Shown piece after piece: positions 24,939-33,808 of a DNA stretch of 64,000 nt. The notes beneath the pieces are model-generated. The model worked only from the letters and a program-made list of their open reading frames with translations, had not been told where the DNA came from and searched no databases. The translations under genes were made by a program, and so were the position numbers. How positions within the stretch are numbered: position 1 is the stretch's first letter; each line of letters opens with the position of its first letter. Origin of the DNA: an uncultured bacterium (GTDB lineage Bacteria > Planctomycetota > JAJSAM01 > JAJVHW01); NCBI GenBank assembly GCA_937996235.1, contig CALKVK010000013.1, positions 3,848-67,847 on the forward strand, given 5' to 3'.

Positions 24939-26129
24939 ATGTTCTTCCCGGTCGGCGACGACAATCCGAGCCGGCGGGCGCCGGTCGTCACGTGGACGCT
25001 CATCGCGCTGAACGTCGCGGTGTTCGTCGCCGTCAACGTGCTCGGGTGGGGGCGCGGCGCGGGGGACCTGCGCGACGTCTTCCTGCGCTTCGGCTTCGAC
25101 CAGCGCCACCCGTTCTCGCCGCGCATCCTCTCGTCGATGTTCCTGCACGCGGGGCTCCTGCACCTCGCGGGCAACATGTGGGTGCTCTGGATCGTCGGCG
25201 ACAACGTCGAGGACAAGCTCGGCCGCGCGCGCTACCTGCTGCTCTACCTGCTCGGCGGCATGTGCGCGACGTGGGCGTACGTCGTGACGTCGCGCTTCGC
25301 GCCGGCCGTCGGCGAGGTGCTCGGCAGCGAGGGGCCCGTGAGCGCGGTGCCGCTCGTCGGGGCGTCGGGCGCGATCTTCGCGATCATGGGGACCTACCTC
25401 GCGTTCTTCCCCGAGGCGCGCATCCACATGCTGCTGTGGTTCTTCTTCTTCGTGCAGGTCGTGCCCGTCCGCGCGAAGTGGATCATCGGCGCGTGGGTGC
25501 TGCAGGACCTCGCGCTCACCGTGCTCTCGCGCGGGCCGGCGTCGGGCAGCGTCGCCACCGCCGCGCACGTCGGCGGTGCGCTCTTCGGCATCGCGGCGGG
25601 CGTGTTCCTGAAACCGCGCGTCGGCGGCGGCGGCGCCGGCGACCCGTGGGACGTGCACACGGGTTTCGCGTCGCACGCCGACGAGTCGCGCCGCCCCGGC
25701 TGGTTCTCACGCGGACCCCGCGTGATGCCGGCGCTCCCGACCGAGTCGCAGCTCGTCGCCATCGAGGACGCGATCGTGCGCGAGGTGCGCGCGGGCCGCG
25801 TCGACTCGGCGCTCGACCTCTACCCGCGCTACGAGGCGATGGCCCGCGAGAAGCCGCTGCCCGGGCCCGTGCAGATCGAGATCGCGCACGAGTTCTTCCG
25901 CCGCGGGCTGCCGAACGAGGCGCACGACGCGTACCAGCGCTACCTCGAGACCTTCCCGCGCGGCGACGACGCCGCCGAGGCGTGCTTCCGGCTCGGCATC
26001 CTGTTCGCCCGCGCGTTCGGCCGTCCCGACGACGCGCGCACCTACCTCGGGCGCGCGGCGGCCGAGCACGACGACCCGAAGATCCGCGAGTTCGCGCAGC
26101 AGGAGCTCGGCCGGCTCGGGCCGGTGTGA
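24939..26129 (+). CDS. Rhomboid-family intramembrane protease with C-terminal TPR region
   Basis: A 396-residue protein. Residues 17-225 form a six-helix rhomboid core with the Ser/His pair intact: S143 in GASGAIF and H210 in AHVGGALFG. The oxyanion Asn is N79 in HLAGNMWVLW. Rhomboids cut substrates within the membrane. Residues 260-396 are soluble helical repeats (EAHDAYQRYLETFPRGDDAAEACFRLG in two pieces) of TPR type, probably for substrate or partner binding in the cytoplasm. It lies between leuB and leuDC without apparent functional link. Confidence 0.88.
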   Translation: MFFPVGDDNPSRRAPVVTWTLIALNVAVFVAVNVLGWGRGAGDLRDVFLRFGFDQRHPFSPRILSSMFLHAGLLHLAGNMWVLWIVGDNVEDKLGRARYLLLYLLGGMCATWAYVVTSRFAPAVGEVLGSEGPVSAVPLVGASGAIFAIMGTYLAFFPEARIHMLLWFFFFVQVVPVRAKWIIGAWVLQDLALTVLSRGPASGSVATAAHVGGALFGIAAGVFLKPRVGGGGAGDPWDVHTGFASHADESRRPGWFSRGPRVMPALPTESQLVAIEDAIVREVRAGRVDSALDLYPRYEAMAREKPLPGPVQIEIAHEFFRRGLPNEAHDAYQRYLETFPRGDDAAEACFRLGILFARAFGRPDDARTYLGRAAAEHDDPKIREFAQQELGRLGPV

Positions 26130-26318
26130 CGGCCGACGTGTCTCGATCGGCTGCACGTCGAGCCGCGCGCGCGTCCCTCCACGCACCGACCGCGGCACGA
26201 CGGGCTCCCGCGCCGCAGGCCGTGACGCGAACGGCGTCGCCCGGGCGCCGGGCCGCGGTTCGACGCGACGCGTGGCGCCCGCCGTCGCGAAGTGCGCCGG
26301 GCACGTCCAGGGGCACGG

Positions 26319-26324
26319 ATAGAC
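26319..26324 (+). promoter_or_regulatory. Predicted -10 box (TAGACT) upstream of the LeuD-LeuC fusion
   Basis: TAGACT lies in the 364-base gap 26130-26493. With a start near 26331 it would give a leader of about 160 bases before the ATG at 26494. I looked for a leucine-rich leader peptide or an obvious attenuator hairpin in this leader and found none. The rest of the gap holds nothing I can support. Confidence 0.35.
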
Positions 26325-26493
26325 TCCGCGGGTTCCGGCGGCGCCGGACGCGGAAGTGCCGCGGGTGACCCGGCCGACGCGCCTGCGCGAGGCCGGTCCC
26401 TGCCTCGCTGCACACCCACCGGCTCGACCCGCTCCCGACGTGCGCAAGCCTCGTGAGCGGGCCGGGCGAGCGACCGCGTCCGAGGAGCCCGCC

Positions 26494-28479
26494 ATGCGTC
26501 CGCCCGAGATCGTCCGAATCACGCCCGGCAAGCGCGTCCTGTTCCTGACGAAGGATCACGACCTCATCCGCCGCCAGCTCACCGGGGAACTCGACCTGCG
26601 GATGGAGGACCTCGCCGTCGAGGACCTGCTCGACGACATCAACACGGACGTCATGACGCCCGCGTGGGTGTGCTTCGACCACTCCCCGGCCGAGATCGCG
26701 AAGAACGCGTACGCAGGCCTGATCGTCAACGGCGAGCGCGTGATCCCGGAGCGCGCCCTGCTCGACGGCGGCTTCGAGGTGATCGTCTCCGGTCTGCGCA
26801 AGGGCGTCGGCTCGTCGCGCGAGACCGCGGCGCAGTGCGAGCGCTGGAGCGGCATCCGCATCGCGATCGCGGCGTCGTTCGCTCCGATCCACGCGCGCAA
26901 CAACATCAACCTCGGCACGCTCATGGGCGACCACGCGATGCTCGTGCGCCTGCAGCGCGGCGAGGGCATCCCGCTCGACGAGTTCTGCGCCGGGTACGAC
27001 GCGCTCACGCAGCTCGTGATCCGCCACGGCGGGCTCTTCCCCGTCGCGCGGGCGCTGGCCGCGGGGGACGTGACGCCGCCGCGGATCGAGCACCCGGCGC
27101 GCCCGATGACCATGGCCGAGAAGATCCTCTCGTCGCACCTGGTCGACGGCGCGGGCGCGAACGTGCGCCCGGGCGACCCGGTCGTCGTCCGCGTCGACGC
27201 GGGCTACTCGCACGAGTTCACGACGGCGCAGGTGCACTCCTTCCTCGTCGAGGAGTACGGCGCGGACTACCGCATCGCGAACCCGGACAAGTTCGCGGTC
27301 TTCGAGGACCACCTGATCTACGCCGACGAGGTGGCGCGGATGCGGCGCTTCATGCCGAAGATCCAGGAACTGCGCGACCTCCAGAACGCCTTCCAGCGCC
27401 ACACCGGCTGCCTGTCGTTCGCGGCGACGGACGGCGTGAGCCCCGGGATCTGCCACCAGGTGGCGCGCGAGAAGTTCATCGAGCCGGGCGAGTTCGTGCA
27501 GGCGACCGACAGCCACACGTGCATGGGCGGCGGCAGCAACGCGCTCGCGTGGGGCGTCGGCGCGACCGAGTACGCCGCGCTCGTGAACGCGGGCTTCACG
27601 ATCGTCGAGGTGCCGGAGTCGATCCGCTTCGAGCTCGTCGGCGCGCTGCGCGAGGACTGCACCGCGAAGGACGTGATGCTGCACATCCTCGCGACGTTCG
27701 CGAAGCGCGAGGACACGCTCAGCCGCGTGATGGAGTTCGGCGGCCCCGGCCTCGCGACGCTCGACATGGACGAGCGCGCGACGCTCGCCAACATGGCCAC
27801 CGAGTGCACCGCGCGGACGGCGATCCTCGAGGCCGACGAGCAGACGTTCCGCTGGATCGCGGAGCGGCGGGGCGGGGCGGTGTCGGCGGCGCAGCTCGCC
27901 GCGTCCGCCGTCGCACCCGACGTCGGCGCGCACTACGACGGCGGCGTGCACACGATCGACCTCGCGGCGATCCGGCCGATGGTCGCCCACCCGGGCGACC
28001 CCGACCGCGGCGTGCCCTCCGACCCGACGAACGGCGCGCTCGTCGCCGAGATCGGCGACGTCGCGATCGACATCGCCTACGGCGGCTCGTGCACGGCGGG
28101 CAAGGAGACCGACCTCGATCTCTACGCGCGCGTCATGAGCGAGGCCGCCGCCGCGGGGCGGCGCGTCGCCGACGGCGTCGAGTTCCTGATCCAGTTCGGC
28201 TCCGCGGACGTCGAGCGCTACGCGCGCGAGCGCGGCTACCTGGACGTCTTCGCGCGGACCGGCGTGCGCATCATCGCCCCCGGCTGCGGCGCCTGCATCG
28301 GGTGCGGCCCCGGCGTCTCCGAGAACGAGCGGCAGGTCACCGTCTCGGCGATCAACCGCAACTACAAGGGCCGCTCGGGCCCCGGGCGGCTCTGGCTGGC
28401 GTCCCCGCTGACCGTCGCGGCCTCGGCCGTCGAGGGGCGGATCGCCGCCTACCGCCCCGGCATGTTCGCCGCCGCCTGA
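26494..28479 (+). CDS. 3-isopropylmalate dehydratase, LeuD-LeuC fusion (aconitase family)
   Basis: A 661-residue protein with the two halves of isopropylmalate isomerase in one chain and in reversed order. Residues 40-185 are the LeuD 'swivel' domain (DDINTDVMTPAW, GVGSSRETAAQ, ARNNINLG). Residues 205-661 are the LeuC [4Fe-4S] domain (MTMAEKILSSHL, ATDSHTCMGGGSNA). Likely cluster ligands are C343, C598 and C601 (GCGACIGC). It interconverts 2- and 3-isopropylmalate just before LeuB, encoded 1.6 kb upstream. Homoaconitase or a broader aconitase-family role cannot be excluded. The ATG at 26494 follows a GAGGAG site and matches the domain start. Longer readings from 26356 add a low-complexity Arg/Pro tail. 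Confidence 0.82.
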   Translation: MRPPEIVRITPGKRVLFLTKDHDLIRRQLTGELDLRMEDLAVEDLLDDINTDVMTPAWVCFDHSPAEIAKNAYAGLIVNGERVIPERALLDGGFEVIVSGLRKGVGSSRETAAQCERWSGIRIAIAASFAPIHARNNINLGTLMGDHAMLVRLQRGEGIPLDEFCAGYDALTQLVIRHGGLFPVARALAAGDVTPPRIEHPARPMTMAEKILSSHLVDGAGANVRPGDPVVVRVDAGYSHEFTTAQVHSFLVEEYGADYRIANPDKFAVFEDHLIYADEVARMRRFMPKIQELRDLQNAFQRHTGCLSFAATDGVSPGICHQVAREKFIEPGEFVQATDSHTCMGGGSNALAWGVGATEYAALVNAGFTIVEVPESIRFELVGALREDCTAKDVMLHILATFAKREDTLSRVMEFGGPGLATLDMDERATLANMATECTARTAILEADEQTFRWIAERRGGAVSAAQLAASAVAPDVGAHYDGGVHTIDLAAIRPMVAHPGDPDRGVPSDPTNGALVAEIGDVAIDIAYGGSCTAGKETDLDLYARVMSEAAAAGRRVADGVEFLIQFGSADVERYARERGYLDVFARTGVRIIAPGCGACIGCGPGVSENERQVTVSAINRNYKGRSGPGRLWLASPLTVAASAVEGRIAAYRPGMFAAA

Positions 28480-28883
28480 GCGCGGGCCCGTCCCCGCGCC
28501 CCTCCGCGGCCACGCCGCCGACCGGCTCCGGCGGATTCCGGGATTCCGTGTATCCGTCACGGGCAGGCGGGCATTGGGTACGCGGGGAGTTCGCCGTGTT
28601 CTGCCCGGAAATCGCCGCGTGGTGGTGGGGTGCTGCGCGGCACCGGGTGCGACACGCGACGGTGCCGGCCGGAGCTCGCGCGAGGTGTGAGCGAGCGTGA
28701 GCAGGGGCGTCGCCGTCGGCACGGCGCGCGCCGGCCGGCGGGAGCGCAGGGCTCGGCGGGACGATCGTCGCAGCACCGACCGTCGTTCGGCGACGATGCC
28801 GCCCGGCGTCGCGACAGGCCCGTGTGCAGCTCACGTGGCGTGAGCACGCGCGGCATCCCGGCGCGCACCAGCGGAGGTGCCCC
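28480..28883. other. 404-base gap without recognised gene
   Basis: Both strands were inspected. There are no reading frames with protein-like composition, no tRNA and no strong promoter-terminator pair. The stretch around 28535-28650 is noticeably less GC-rich than its surroundings (for example TTCCGGGATTCCGTGTATCC), which may mark regulatory or decayed DNA. A Shine-Dalgarno (GGAGG) at its right end belongs to the DinB gene. Confidence 0.4.
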
Positions 28884-29414
28884 GTGGACACGACCGCCCT
28901 GCGCAGGCAGTACGCCTGGAACCTGGCCTACGCCGACGCGCTGACGCGCGACGTGCCGCCCGAGCTCTGGGCCGTCTCCGGCGGGCCCGGCCTCGAGAAC
29001 CACCCCGCGTGGACGATCGGCCACCTGATCACGGGCTCGGCCCTGGTCCTCGAGGGGCTGGGCGGCGCGCCCGGCGTCCCCGACGCGTGGACCGAGCTGT
29101 TCCTGCGCCGTGGCCCCGGCGACCCGCGCCGCCCGGATCCCGACGCCGCGGCGTATCCCGACCGCGCGACGCTGATGGCCGCGCTCGCCGACCTGCACGC
29201 GCGCGTGGACCGGCGCCTCGCCGAGCTCGAGCCGGCGGCGCTCCAGGCGGCCGAGGAGTGGCGCTTCGACGGGTGGCTGCCGACGCAGGGCGACTGCCTG
29301 CTCTTCATGCTGGTGAGCCACGAGGGCGTGCACCTCGGGCAGCTCGGCTGTTGGCGGCGCCGCTTCGAGCTCCCGTCGGCGATGGCGTCGATGGGGCGCG
29401 GCCCCGCGGGCTGA
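28884..29414 (+). CDS. DinB-family putative metal-dependent protein
   Basis: A 176-residue four-helix-bundle protein starting at GTG behind a GGAGG site. The DinB/YfiT signature histidines are visible: H40/H47 in ENHPAWTIGHL in the second helix and a SHEGVHLGQLG motif in the last helix, which together would bind a divalent metal. Family members include thiol transferases (bacillithiol- and mycothiol-dependent) and many of unknown function. Nothing in the surroundings narrows this one down. A longer reading upstream (28824) lacks family similarity. Confidence 0.75.
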   Translation: MDTTALRRQYAWNLAYADALTRDVPPELWAVSGGPGLENHPAWTIGHLITGSALVLEGLGGAPGVPDAWTELFLRRGPGDPRRPDPDAAAYPDRATLMAALADLHARVDRRLAELEPAALQAAEEWRFDGWLPTQGDCLLFMLVSHEGVHLGQLGCWRRRFELPSAMASMGRGPAG

Positions 29415-29490
29415 GGGGGGCGTCGCGGTGTCCCCCGCGCCGCGGCGGCGACTTCCGCGCGGCGCCCAAAGTTCGGCCGCGTACGACGCA

Positions 29491-29496
29491 TAGTCT
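29491..29496 (+). promoter_or_regulatory. Predicted -10 box (TAGTCT) of the PEP-CTERM-like gene
   Basis: TAGTCT predicts a start near 29503 and a leader of about 50 bases ending with a purine-rich ribosome site (AGAGGG) before the ATG at 29556. There is no convincing -35. Confidence 0.4.
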
Positions 29497-29555
29497 CGAC
29501 CGGGCGAAGCCGCGACCTCGCGCGACCCGGACCCCCTGGGCAGAGGGCAGACTCG

Positions 29556-30344
29556 ATGGGCAGATTCCCCCGGCTGCGCGGCGCCGTCTCGGCGCTCGCC
29601 GCAGCGTTCCTCGTCTCGACCGCGCTGGCGTCGAGCGCGTCCGCGAACACGATCAGGCTCAGCTACGAGCCGGGGCTCTACTCCGGCAGCGGCGGCGCGG
29701 GCGAGTACAAGGCCAGCAACTTCACGGGCATGCCCGTGGCGGCGCTGGGCTCGGGCGTGCAGGTCACGACGCAGGGCGTGACCGGCGCGTTCCAGACCTT
29801 CTGCCTCGAGTACGCGGCGCACTTCTACCCGGGCACCACGTACTCGTGGTCGCTCGACACCGACGCGCGCCAGGGCGGCGGCATCGGCCACGGCACCGTG
29901 AACGGCTCCGATCCGCTCGACGCGCGCACCGCGTACCTCTACACGCAGTTCTGGGACGGCGTGCTCGCGTGGACCACCGCCGGCGGGCAGCAGAAGCACT
30001 ACGACTACACGGTCGGCGCGGGCCGCTCGGCGTCGGGTGCGGCGCTCCAGAACGCGATCTGGTACCTGGAGCAGGAGCGCACGCTAGCCGAGATCGGCGG
30101 CGTCAACTCCGACGCGTGGCAGCTCGTGCTGCAGGCCGACGCGGCCGTGGCGCAGGGCGGCGTGTGGTACGGCCGCGGCCTCGGCGACATCCGCGTGCTG
30201 AACCTCACCGACAGGAACGGCGCGGACATCCAGAGCCAGCTCGTGCGGATCGTCCCCCTGCCGCCCGCCGCGCTCGGCGGACTGGCGCTCCTCGCGGGAC
30301 TCGGCGTCGTGCGACGCCGCCGACGTCCCGCGTACGGCGTCTGA
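29556..30344 (+). CDS. Exported protein with PEP-CTERM-like sorting tail
   Basis: A 262-residue protein with a signal peptide (basic MGRFPRLRG, hydrophobic AVSALAAAFLVSTALA, cleavage near ASA-N) and a C-terminal tripartite tail: the VPLPPAA motif, a hydrophobic helix (LGGLALLAGLGVV) and an Arg cluster. This is the PEP-CTERM/VPLPA-type sorting signal recognised by exosortases, which cut the tail and hand the protein to the cell surface or matrix. The mature part is beta-rich with aromatic and Gly-rich loops (TYSWSLDTDARQGGG, AIWYLEQERTL) and a single Cys. No exosortase is encoded in the window. A terminator hairpin follows. Confidence 0.8.
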   Translation: MGRFPRLRGAVSALAAAFLVSTALASSASANTIRLSYEPGLYSGSGGAGEYKASNFTGMPVAALGSGVQVTTQGVTGAFQTFCLEYAAHFYPGTTYSWSLDTDARQGGGIGHGTVNGSDPLDARTAYLYTQFWDGVLAWTTAGGQQKHYDYTVGAGRSASGAALQNAIWYLEQERTLAEIGGVNSDAWQLVLQADAAVAQGGVWYGRGLGDIRVLNLTDRNGADIQSQLVRIVPLPPAALGGLALLAGLGVVRRRRRPAYGV

Positions 30345-30370
30345 ACGGGACGTCCTCGCATTCCTCTCCA

Positions 30371-30408
30371 GACGGCCCCGCCGCTCCATCCGGGTGGCGG
30401 GGCCCGTC
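30371..30408. terminator. Hairpin between convergent genes
   Basis: GGCCCCGCC (30374-30382) pairs with GGCGGGGCC (30396-30404) around a 13-base loop. GAC and GTC extend the stem beyond a one-base bulge. It sits between the PEP-CTERM-like gene (plus) and the aminotransferase (minus) and can end both transcripts. Confidence 0.65.
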
Positions 30409-30481
30409 GATTCCGGGCGCGCCCGCGCGGTGGTCTGAGCCCCACGCGGCAGCGCGATTGCAGCGCCGCAGCGTGACGTGA

Positions 30482-31657
30482 TCAGAGCGCGGTGAGGAAC
30501 TCGGCGAGCCGCGCGACGCCGCGCTCGATGTCGTCCATCGAGCACGCGTAGGAGAGCCGCACGTGCGCCGGCGCGCCGAACGGCTCGCCGGGGACCACCG
30601 CGACGCCCGCCTGCTCGAGCAGCGCCTCGGCGAGCGTCGCCGAGTCGTGCACGCCGGTGCGCCGGCCGTAGTACGCGTCCACGCGCGGCAGCACGTAGAA
30701 CGCGCCGCCGGGCGTCGTCACGTGCACGTCCGGGATCGCCCGCAGCAGCTCGACCATGCGGTCGCGGCGACGTTCGAACTCGTGCACCATCGCCGCGATC
30801 TCGTGCTGCGGGCCCGTGAGCGCCTCGAGCGCCGCCCACTGCGCGATCGACGTCGCGTTGCTGGTGGACTGGCTCTGCATCTTGCGCATGCCGGCGACGA
30901 CGTTCGACGGGCCGAGCGCCCACCCGATGCGCCAGCCGGTCATCGCGTACGTCTTGCTGACGCCCGAGACGAGCACCGTGCGCGCGCGTGCGTCCTCCGA
31001 GACGGCCGCGAACGGCGGCGTCGAGACGCCGTCGTAGACGAGACGCTCGTAGATCTCGTCGCTGATGACCGCGAGGTCGAGCTCGCGGCACACCTCGGCG
31101 AGAGCCGCCTGGTCCTCGCGCGAGTGGACCGCCCCGGTCGGGTTCGAGATGCCGTTGAAGAGCAGGGCGCGCGCGCCGCGTCCGACGCGCCGCAGCGCCT
31201 CGGGGCGCAGGCGGAAGCCGTCTTCCTCGCGGCACTCGACGTGCACCGGCGTGCCGCCGACCGCCTTGACCATCTCCGGGTAGCTGACCCAGTAGGGCGA
31301 CGGGACGATCACGCGGTCGCCCGGGTCGAGCAGCGCGAGCAGCGCGTTGTAGAGCGCGTGCTTCGCGCCGGACGTGACGAGCACGTCGTTCGCGTCGTAC
31401 GCGAGCCCCGCCGCGCGGTAGCTCGCGGCGATGGCGCGGCGCAGCTCCACGATGCCGGCGACGGCGGTGTAGCGCGTGTGGCCCGCCTCCATCGCCCGCA
31501 CGGCGGCGGCGCGCACGTTCGCGGGCGTGGGGAAGTCCGGCTCGCCCGCGCCGAACGAGACGATCTCGCGCCCCGCGGCGCGCAGCTCGCTGGTGCGCGC
31601 CACGAGCGCGAGCGTGGCGGACGGCTGGATGCGATCGACGAGGCGGCTGGTCCGCAT
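30482..31657 (-). CDS. Class I aminotransferase, aspartate aminotransferase type
   Basis: A 391-residue PLP enzyme of fold type I, subgroup I-gamma/Ib, cytoplasmic. The PLP lysine is K235 in SGVSKTYAMTGWRIGW. The NPTG turn (N172), D200 and Y203 in ISDEIYERL hold the cofactor, and R367 in VRLSYACS binds the substrate carboxylate. The FGAGEPDFPTP start is typical for bacterial AspC/prephenate aminotransferases, so it probably transfers the amino group between aspartate and 2-oxoglutarate. The ATG at 31657 is preceded by TAGGAT with exactly six bases between, so the transcript should be leaderless. Confidence 0.88.
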   Translation of the reverse strand: MRTSRLVDRIQPSATLALVARTSELRAAGREIVSFGAGEPDFPTPANVRAAAVRAMEAGHTRYTAVAGIVELRRAIAASYRAAGLAYDANDVLVTSGAKHALYNALLALLDPGDRVIVPSPYWVSYPEMVKAVGGTPVHVECREEDGFRLRPEALRRVGRGARALLFNGISNPTGAVHSREDQAALAEVCRELDLAVISDEIYERLVYDGVSTPPFAAVSEDARARTVLVSGVSKTYAMTGWRIGWALGPSNVVAGMRKMQSQSTSNATSIAQWAALEALTGPQHEIAAMVHEFERRRDRMVELLRAIPDVHVTTPGGAFYVLPRVDAYYGRRTGVHDSATLAEALLEQAGVAVVPGEPFGAPAHVRLSYACSMDDIERGVARLAEFLTAL

Positions 31658-31663
31658 GCGCAG

Positions 31664-31669
31664 ATCCTA
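31664..31669 (-). promoter_or_regulatory. Predicted -10 box (TAGGAT), leaderless aminotransferase
   Basis: On the minus strand TAGGAT runs from 31669 to 31664. Six bases (31663-31658) separate it from the ATG at 31657. No Shine-Dalgarno sequence is seen. Confidence 0.5.
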
Positions 31670-31729
31670 CGGCGGGGGCGTGAGCGCGTCATGTTGCCAG
31701 CGCGTGCCGCACGTGCGGGGGGCGTCCGG

Positions 31730-31735
31730 TACCCT
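31730..31735 (+). promoter_or_regulatory. Predicted -10 box (TACCCT), leaderless start of the 31742 gene
   Basis: TACCCT, six bases, then GTG at 31742. The box fixes the start of the downstream gene at the GTG rather than at any of the many upstream in-frame codons. Confidence 0.5.
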
Positions 31736-31741
31736 CCCCGC

Positions 31742-33625
31742 GTGCCCTCCCGCCGTCCCGTCGTGGCGCTCGCGGCCGTGCTCGCCATCGCGCTCGGCGT
31801 CGCGGCGCTCGTCGTCTTCGGGCTGCCGTTCGACCCGTTCGAGGGCGCGGGTCCGCCGCTGACGGCGATGCTGCCCGAGGGGCTCTCGGCCGTCGCGCGC
31901 TGCGACGGGAGCGCGCTCGCCGCGAGCGAGCCGCTGCGCCGTCTCGCCGGGCACCCGGCGCTCGCGCCCGTCCGCGAGGCGGCCGGCCTCGACGACGAGC
32001 GCCTGGCGCCTCTGCGCGCCCTCGCGGTCCGGCTCTCCGGCGCGACGTACGGGCTCGGACCGTCGCTCTCGCGCGACCTGCTCGGCGGCGAGGTCGTGGT
32101 GGGGCTCCGCGACGACGACGTGCTCGTGCTGGCGCGCATCACCGGGCGGGCGAAGGCGCTGGAGTTCGCGCGGGCCCTCGCGCCGGAGCGCCTTGCGGCC
32201 CTCGGCCTGCGGAGCGAGGGCGACGGGTTCTGGCTCGAGCGCGACGACATGCGCCCCGTCTACGCGCGGCGCTTCCGCGACGTGTTCGTCGCGGCGACCT
32301 CGCGCGGTCTCGTGGACGGCTGCGTGGCGCTCGCGGAGCGCGCACTCGAGGCGCCGCGTCCGGCGGGTCCGTACGACGCCGAGCTCGACGCCGGCGTCGC
32401 TCCGCGGGACCGCCTGCTCTTCCGCGCCGCTCCCGAGCGCGTTGCCCGCGCCCTCGACGCGCTGCCCGAACTGCCCGCCGCCGCGGCCCCCGTGCTCGCG
32501 GCGTTGCGCGCGGAGGCGCAGCCGGGAGCGGAGCACGCCGGCGCCGCGCCGGTCGTCGGATCGCTCGCGGTCGGCGACCGGCAGGCGCTCGTCCTGACGC
32601 TGTCGGCCGCTCTGCCCGCGCCGCGCGCCGACGCCGACGCCGACGGCGACGGCGACGGCGTGCGCGCCGCGGAACTCGGCGACGGCGCCGCCACGGCGCT
32701 CCGCGAGCGCGCCGCGCGCTTCGCGGCGCCCGGCGAGGCGTGCGTCGTCGCGGGCCTCGCCGTCCGCACCGAGGACGTCGTCCGCACCCTGCTCGAGGCG
32801 CAGCCGGACGCGCGGCGCGAACTCGTCGACGAACTGCTCGCGGAGCACGGGCGCACGACCGCGACGTTCGCGCGCGCGCTCGCGGAGCACCTGCAGGACG
32901 GCGTCGGCGTGGTCGTTGCGCGCCTGCGCGAGGCCGACGCGCTCGAGCTGGACGACCCGGACGGCGGGGGCGTCCACCCGATCCCCGCGACGCTCGTGCT
33001 CCTGCGACTGCGCCCCGGCACGACCGGCGCGGCGTTCGTGAGCGCGCTCGCCGAGGAGGCCGAGGCGGCGTTCGGCGCGCACCTGCGGCTCGCCCCCGAG
33101 GAGCTGCCGGGCGGAGCTCTGCTCCACACGCTCGACGGGCACGGGTTCGGCGGCGAGTGGGCGCTGCTGCGGCCGGCCGTCGCGCTCGTCGGCGACACGG
33201 TCGTCGTCGCCACGCACGAGGGGTATCTGCGCCGTGCGCTCGCCGAACCGGCCGCGGCCGAGCCGCCCGTCACCGGTCCGGGGGGCGCCCTCGACGTCGA
33301 CGTCGTCTTCGAGCCGCTGCGGCGCCTCCTCGACGACGGCCGCTGGGAGGCCGCCGAGCACGCCACGTACCACGACTGGCGCGCCGAGCGGCAGGCGATC
33401 CGCGCGGAGCTCGACCGCGCGAACTCCGTGCTCCGGCCGGAGGACCGCGTCGTCTACGAGGACGAGCGCATCGCGCAGCGCATCGAGCGCCGCAAGCGCG
33501 AGGAGTTCCCGGCGGCGATCGCGGCGTACCGGCGCGGGAACGAGGCGCTGGAGGCGTTCAGGCGACTCCGCGCGACGCTCGACGTGGACGGCGCCGCGTG
33601 GTCGCTGCGCCTCCGCATCGAGTAG
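31742..33625 (+). CDS. Membrane-anchored protein of unknown function
   Basis: A 627-residue protein with a signal-anchor (VVALAAVLAIALGVAALVVFGL) followed by a soluble, mixed alpha/beta extracytoplasmic part. Its pattern (an N-terminal LPEGLSAVARCDG, then repeated strands such as GEVVVGLRDDDVLVLARITG, and GGEWALLRPAVALVGDTVVVATHEGYLRRAL) resembles DUF3352-type proteins, which are large anchored proteins with duplicated domains and no known activity. Near residue 300 is a short Asp/Ala repeat. The C-terminus has a charged helix (AQRIERRKREEFPAAIAAYRR) and ends in a beta strand. Start chosen from the -10 box. Confidence 0.65.
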   Translation: MPSRRPVVALAAVLAIALGVAALVVFGLPFDPFEGAGPPLTAMLPEGLSAVARCDGSALAASEPLRRLAGHPALAPVREAAGLDDERLAPLRALAVRLSGATYGLGPSLSRDLLGGEVVVGLRDDDVLVLARITGRAKALEFARALAPERLAALGLRSEGDGFWLERDDMRPVYARRFRDVFVAATSRGLVDGCVALAERALEAPRPAGPYDAELDAGVAPRDRLLFRAAPERVARALDALPELPAAAAPVLAALRAEAQPGAEHAGAAPVVGSLAVGDRQALVLTLSAALPAPRADADADGDGDGVRAAELGDGAATALRERAARFAAPGEACVVAGLAVRTEDVVRTLLEAQPDARRELVDELLAEHGRTTATFARALAEHLQDGVGVVVARLREADALELDDPDGGGVHPIPATLVLLRLRPGTTGAAFVSALAEEAEAAFGAHLRLAPEELPGGALLHTLDGHGFGGEWALLRPAVALVGDTVVVATHEGYLRRALAEPAAAEPPVTGPGGALDVDVVFEPLRRLLDDGRWEAAEHATYHDWRAERQAIRAELDRANSVLRPEDRVVYEDERIAQRIERRKREEFPAAIAAYRRGNEALEAFRRLRATLDVDGAAWSLRLRIE

Positions 33626-33658
33626 CGGGAAGCCGCTCCCGAGGGCGGCGGAACTTCC

Positions 33659-33686
33659 TTGCCGTGGCCCAGTGGGCACCTACGAT
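33659..33686 (+). promoter_or_regulatory. Promoter of tRNA-Leu
   Basis: TTGCCG (33659-33664), 16-base spacer, TACGAT (33681-33686). Transcription would begin near 33693, about 28 bases before the mature tRNA. Confidence 0.6.
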
Positions 33687-33720
33687 CCGGCGTTCCGAGC
33701 GCCCTGAGCGCCATCACAGT

Positions 33721-33808
33721 GCCGGGATGGCGGAATGGCAGACGCGCCAGCTTGAGGGGCTGGTGGGCCTTATGGCCCGTGCAGGTTCGACTCCTGTTCC
33801 CGGTACCA
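33721..33808 (+). tRNA. tRNA-Leu (anticodon GAG)
   Basis: A complete type II tRNA of 88 bases. The acceptor stem is GCCGGGA with TCCCGGT (one terminal G-U pair), the discriminator is A, and CCA is encoded. The anticodon stem is CCAGC/GCTGG around TTGAGGG, so the anticodon is GAG, reading CUC and CUU leucine codons. The long variable arm has a GGGCC/GGCCC stem, and the T arm is GCAGG-TTCGACT-CCTGT. CUC is the dominant leucine codon in these genes, so this should be a heavily used tRNA. Confidence 0.97.

Noticed and set aside
26331..26493. Possible leucine attenuator or T-box before the LeuD-LeuC gene
   Set aside because: No run of Leu codons, no T-box core sequence and no terminator/antiterminator pair were found.
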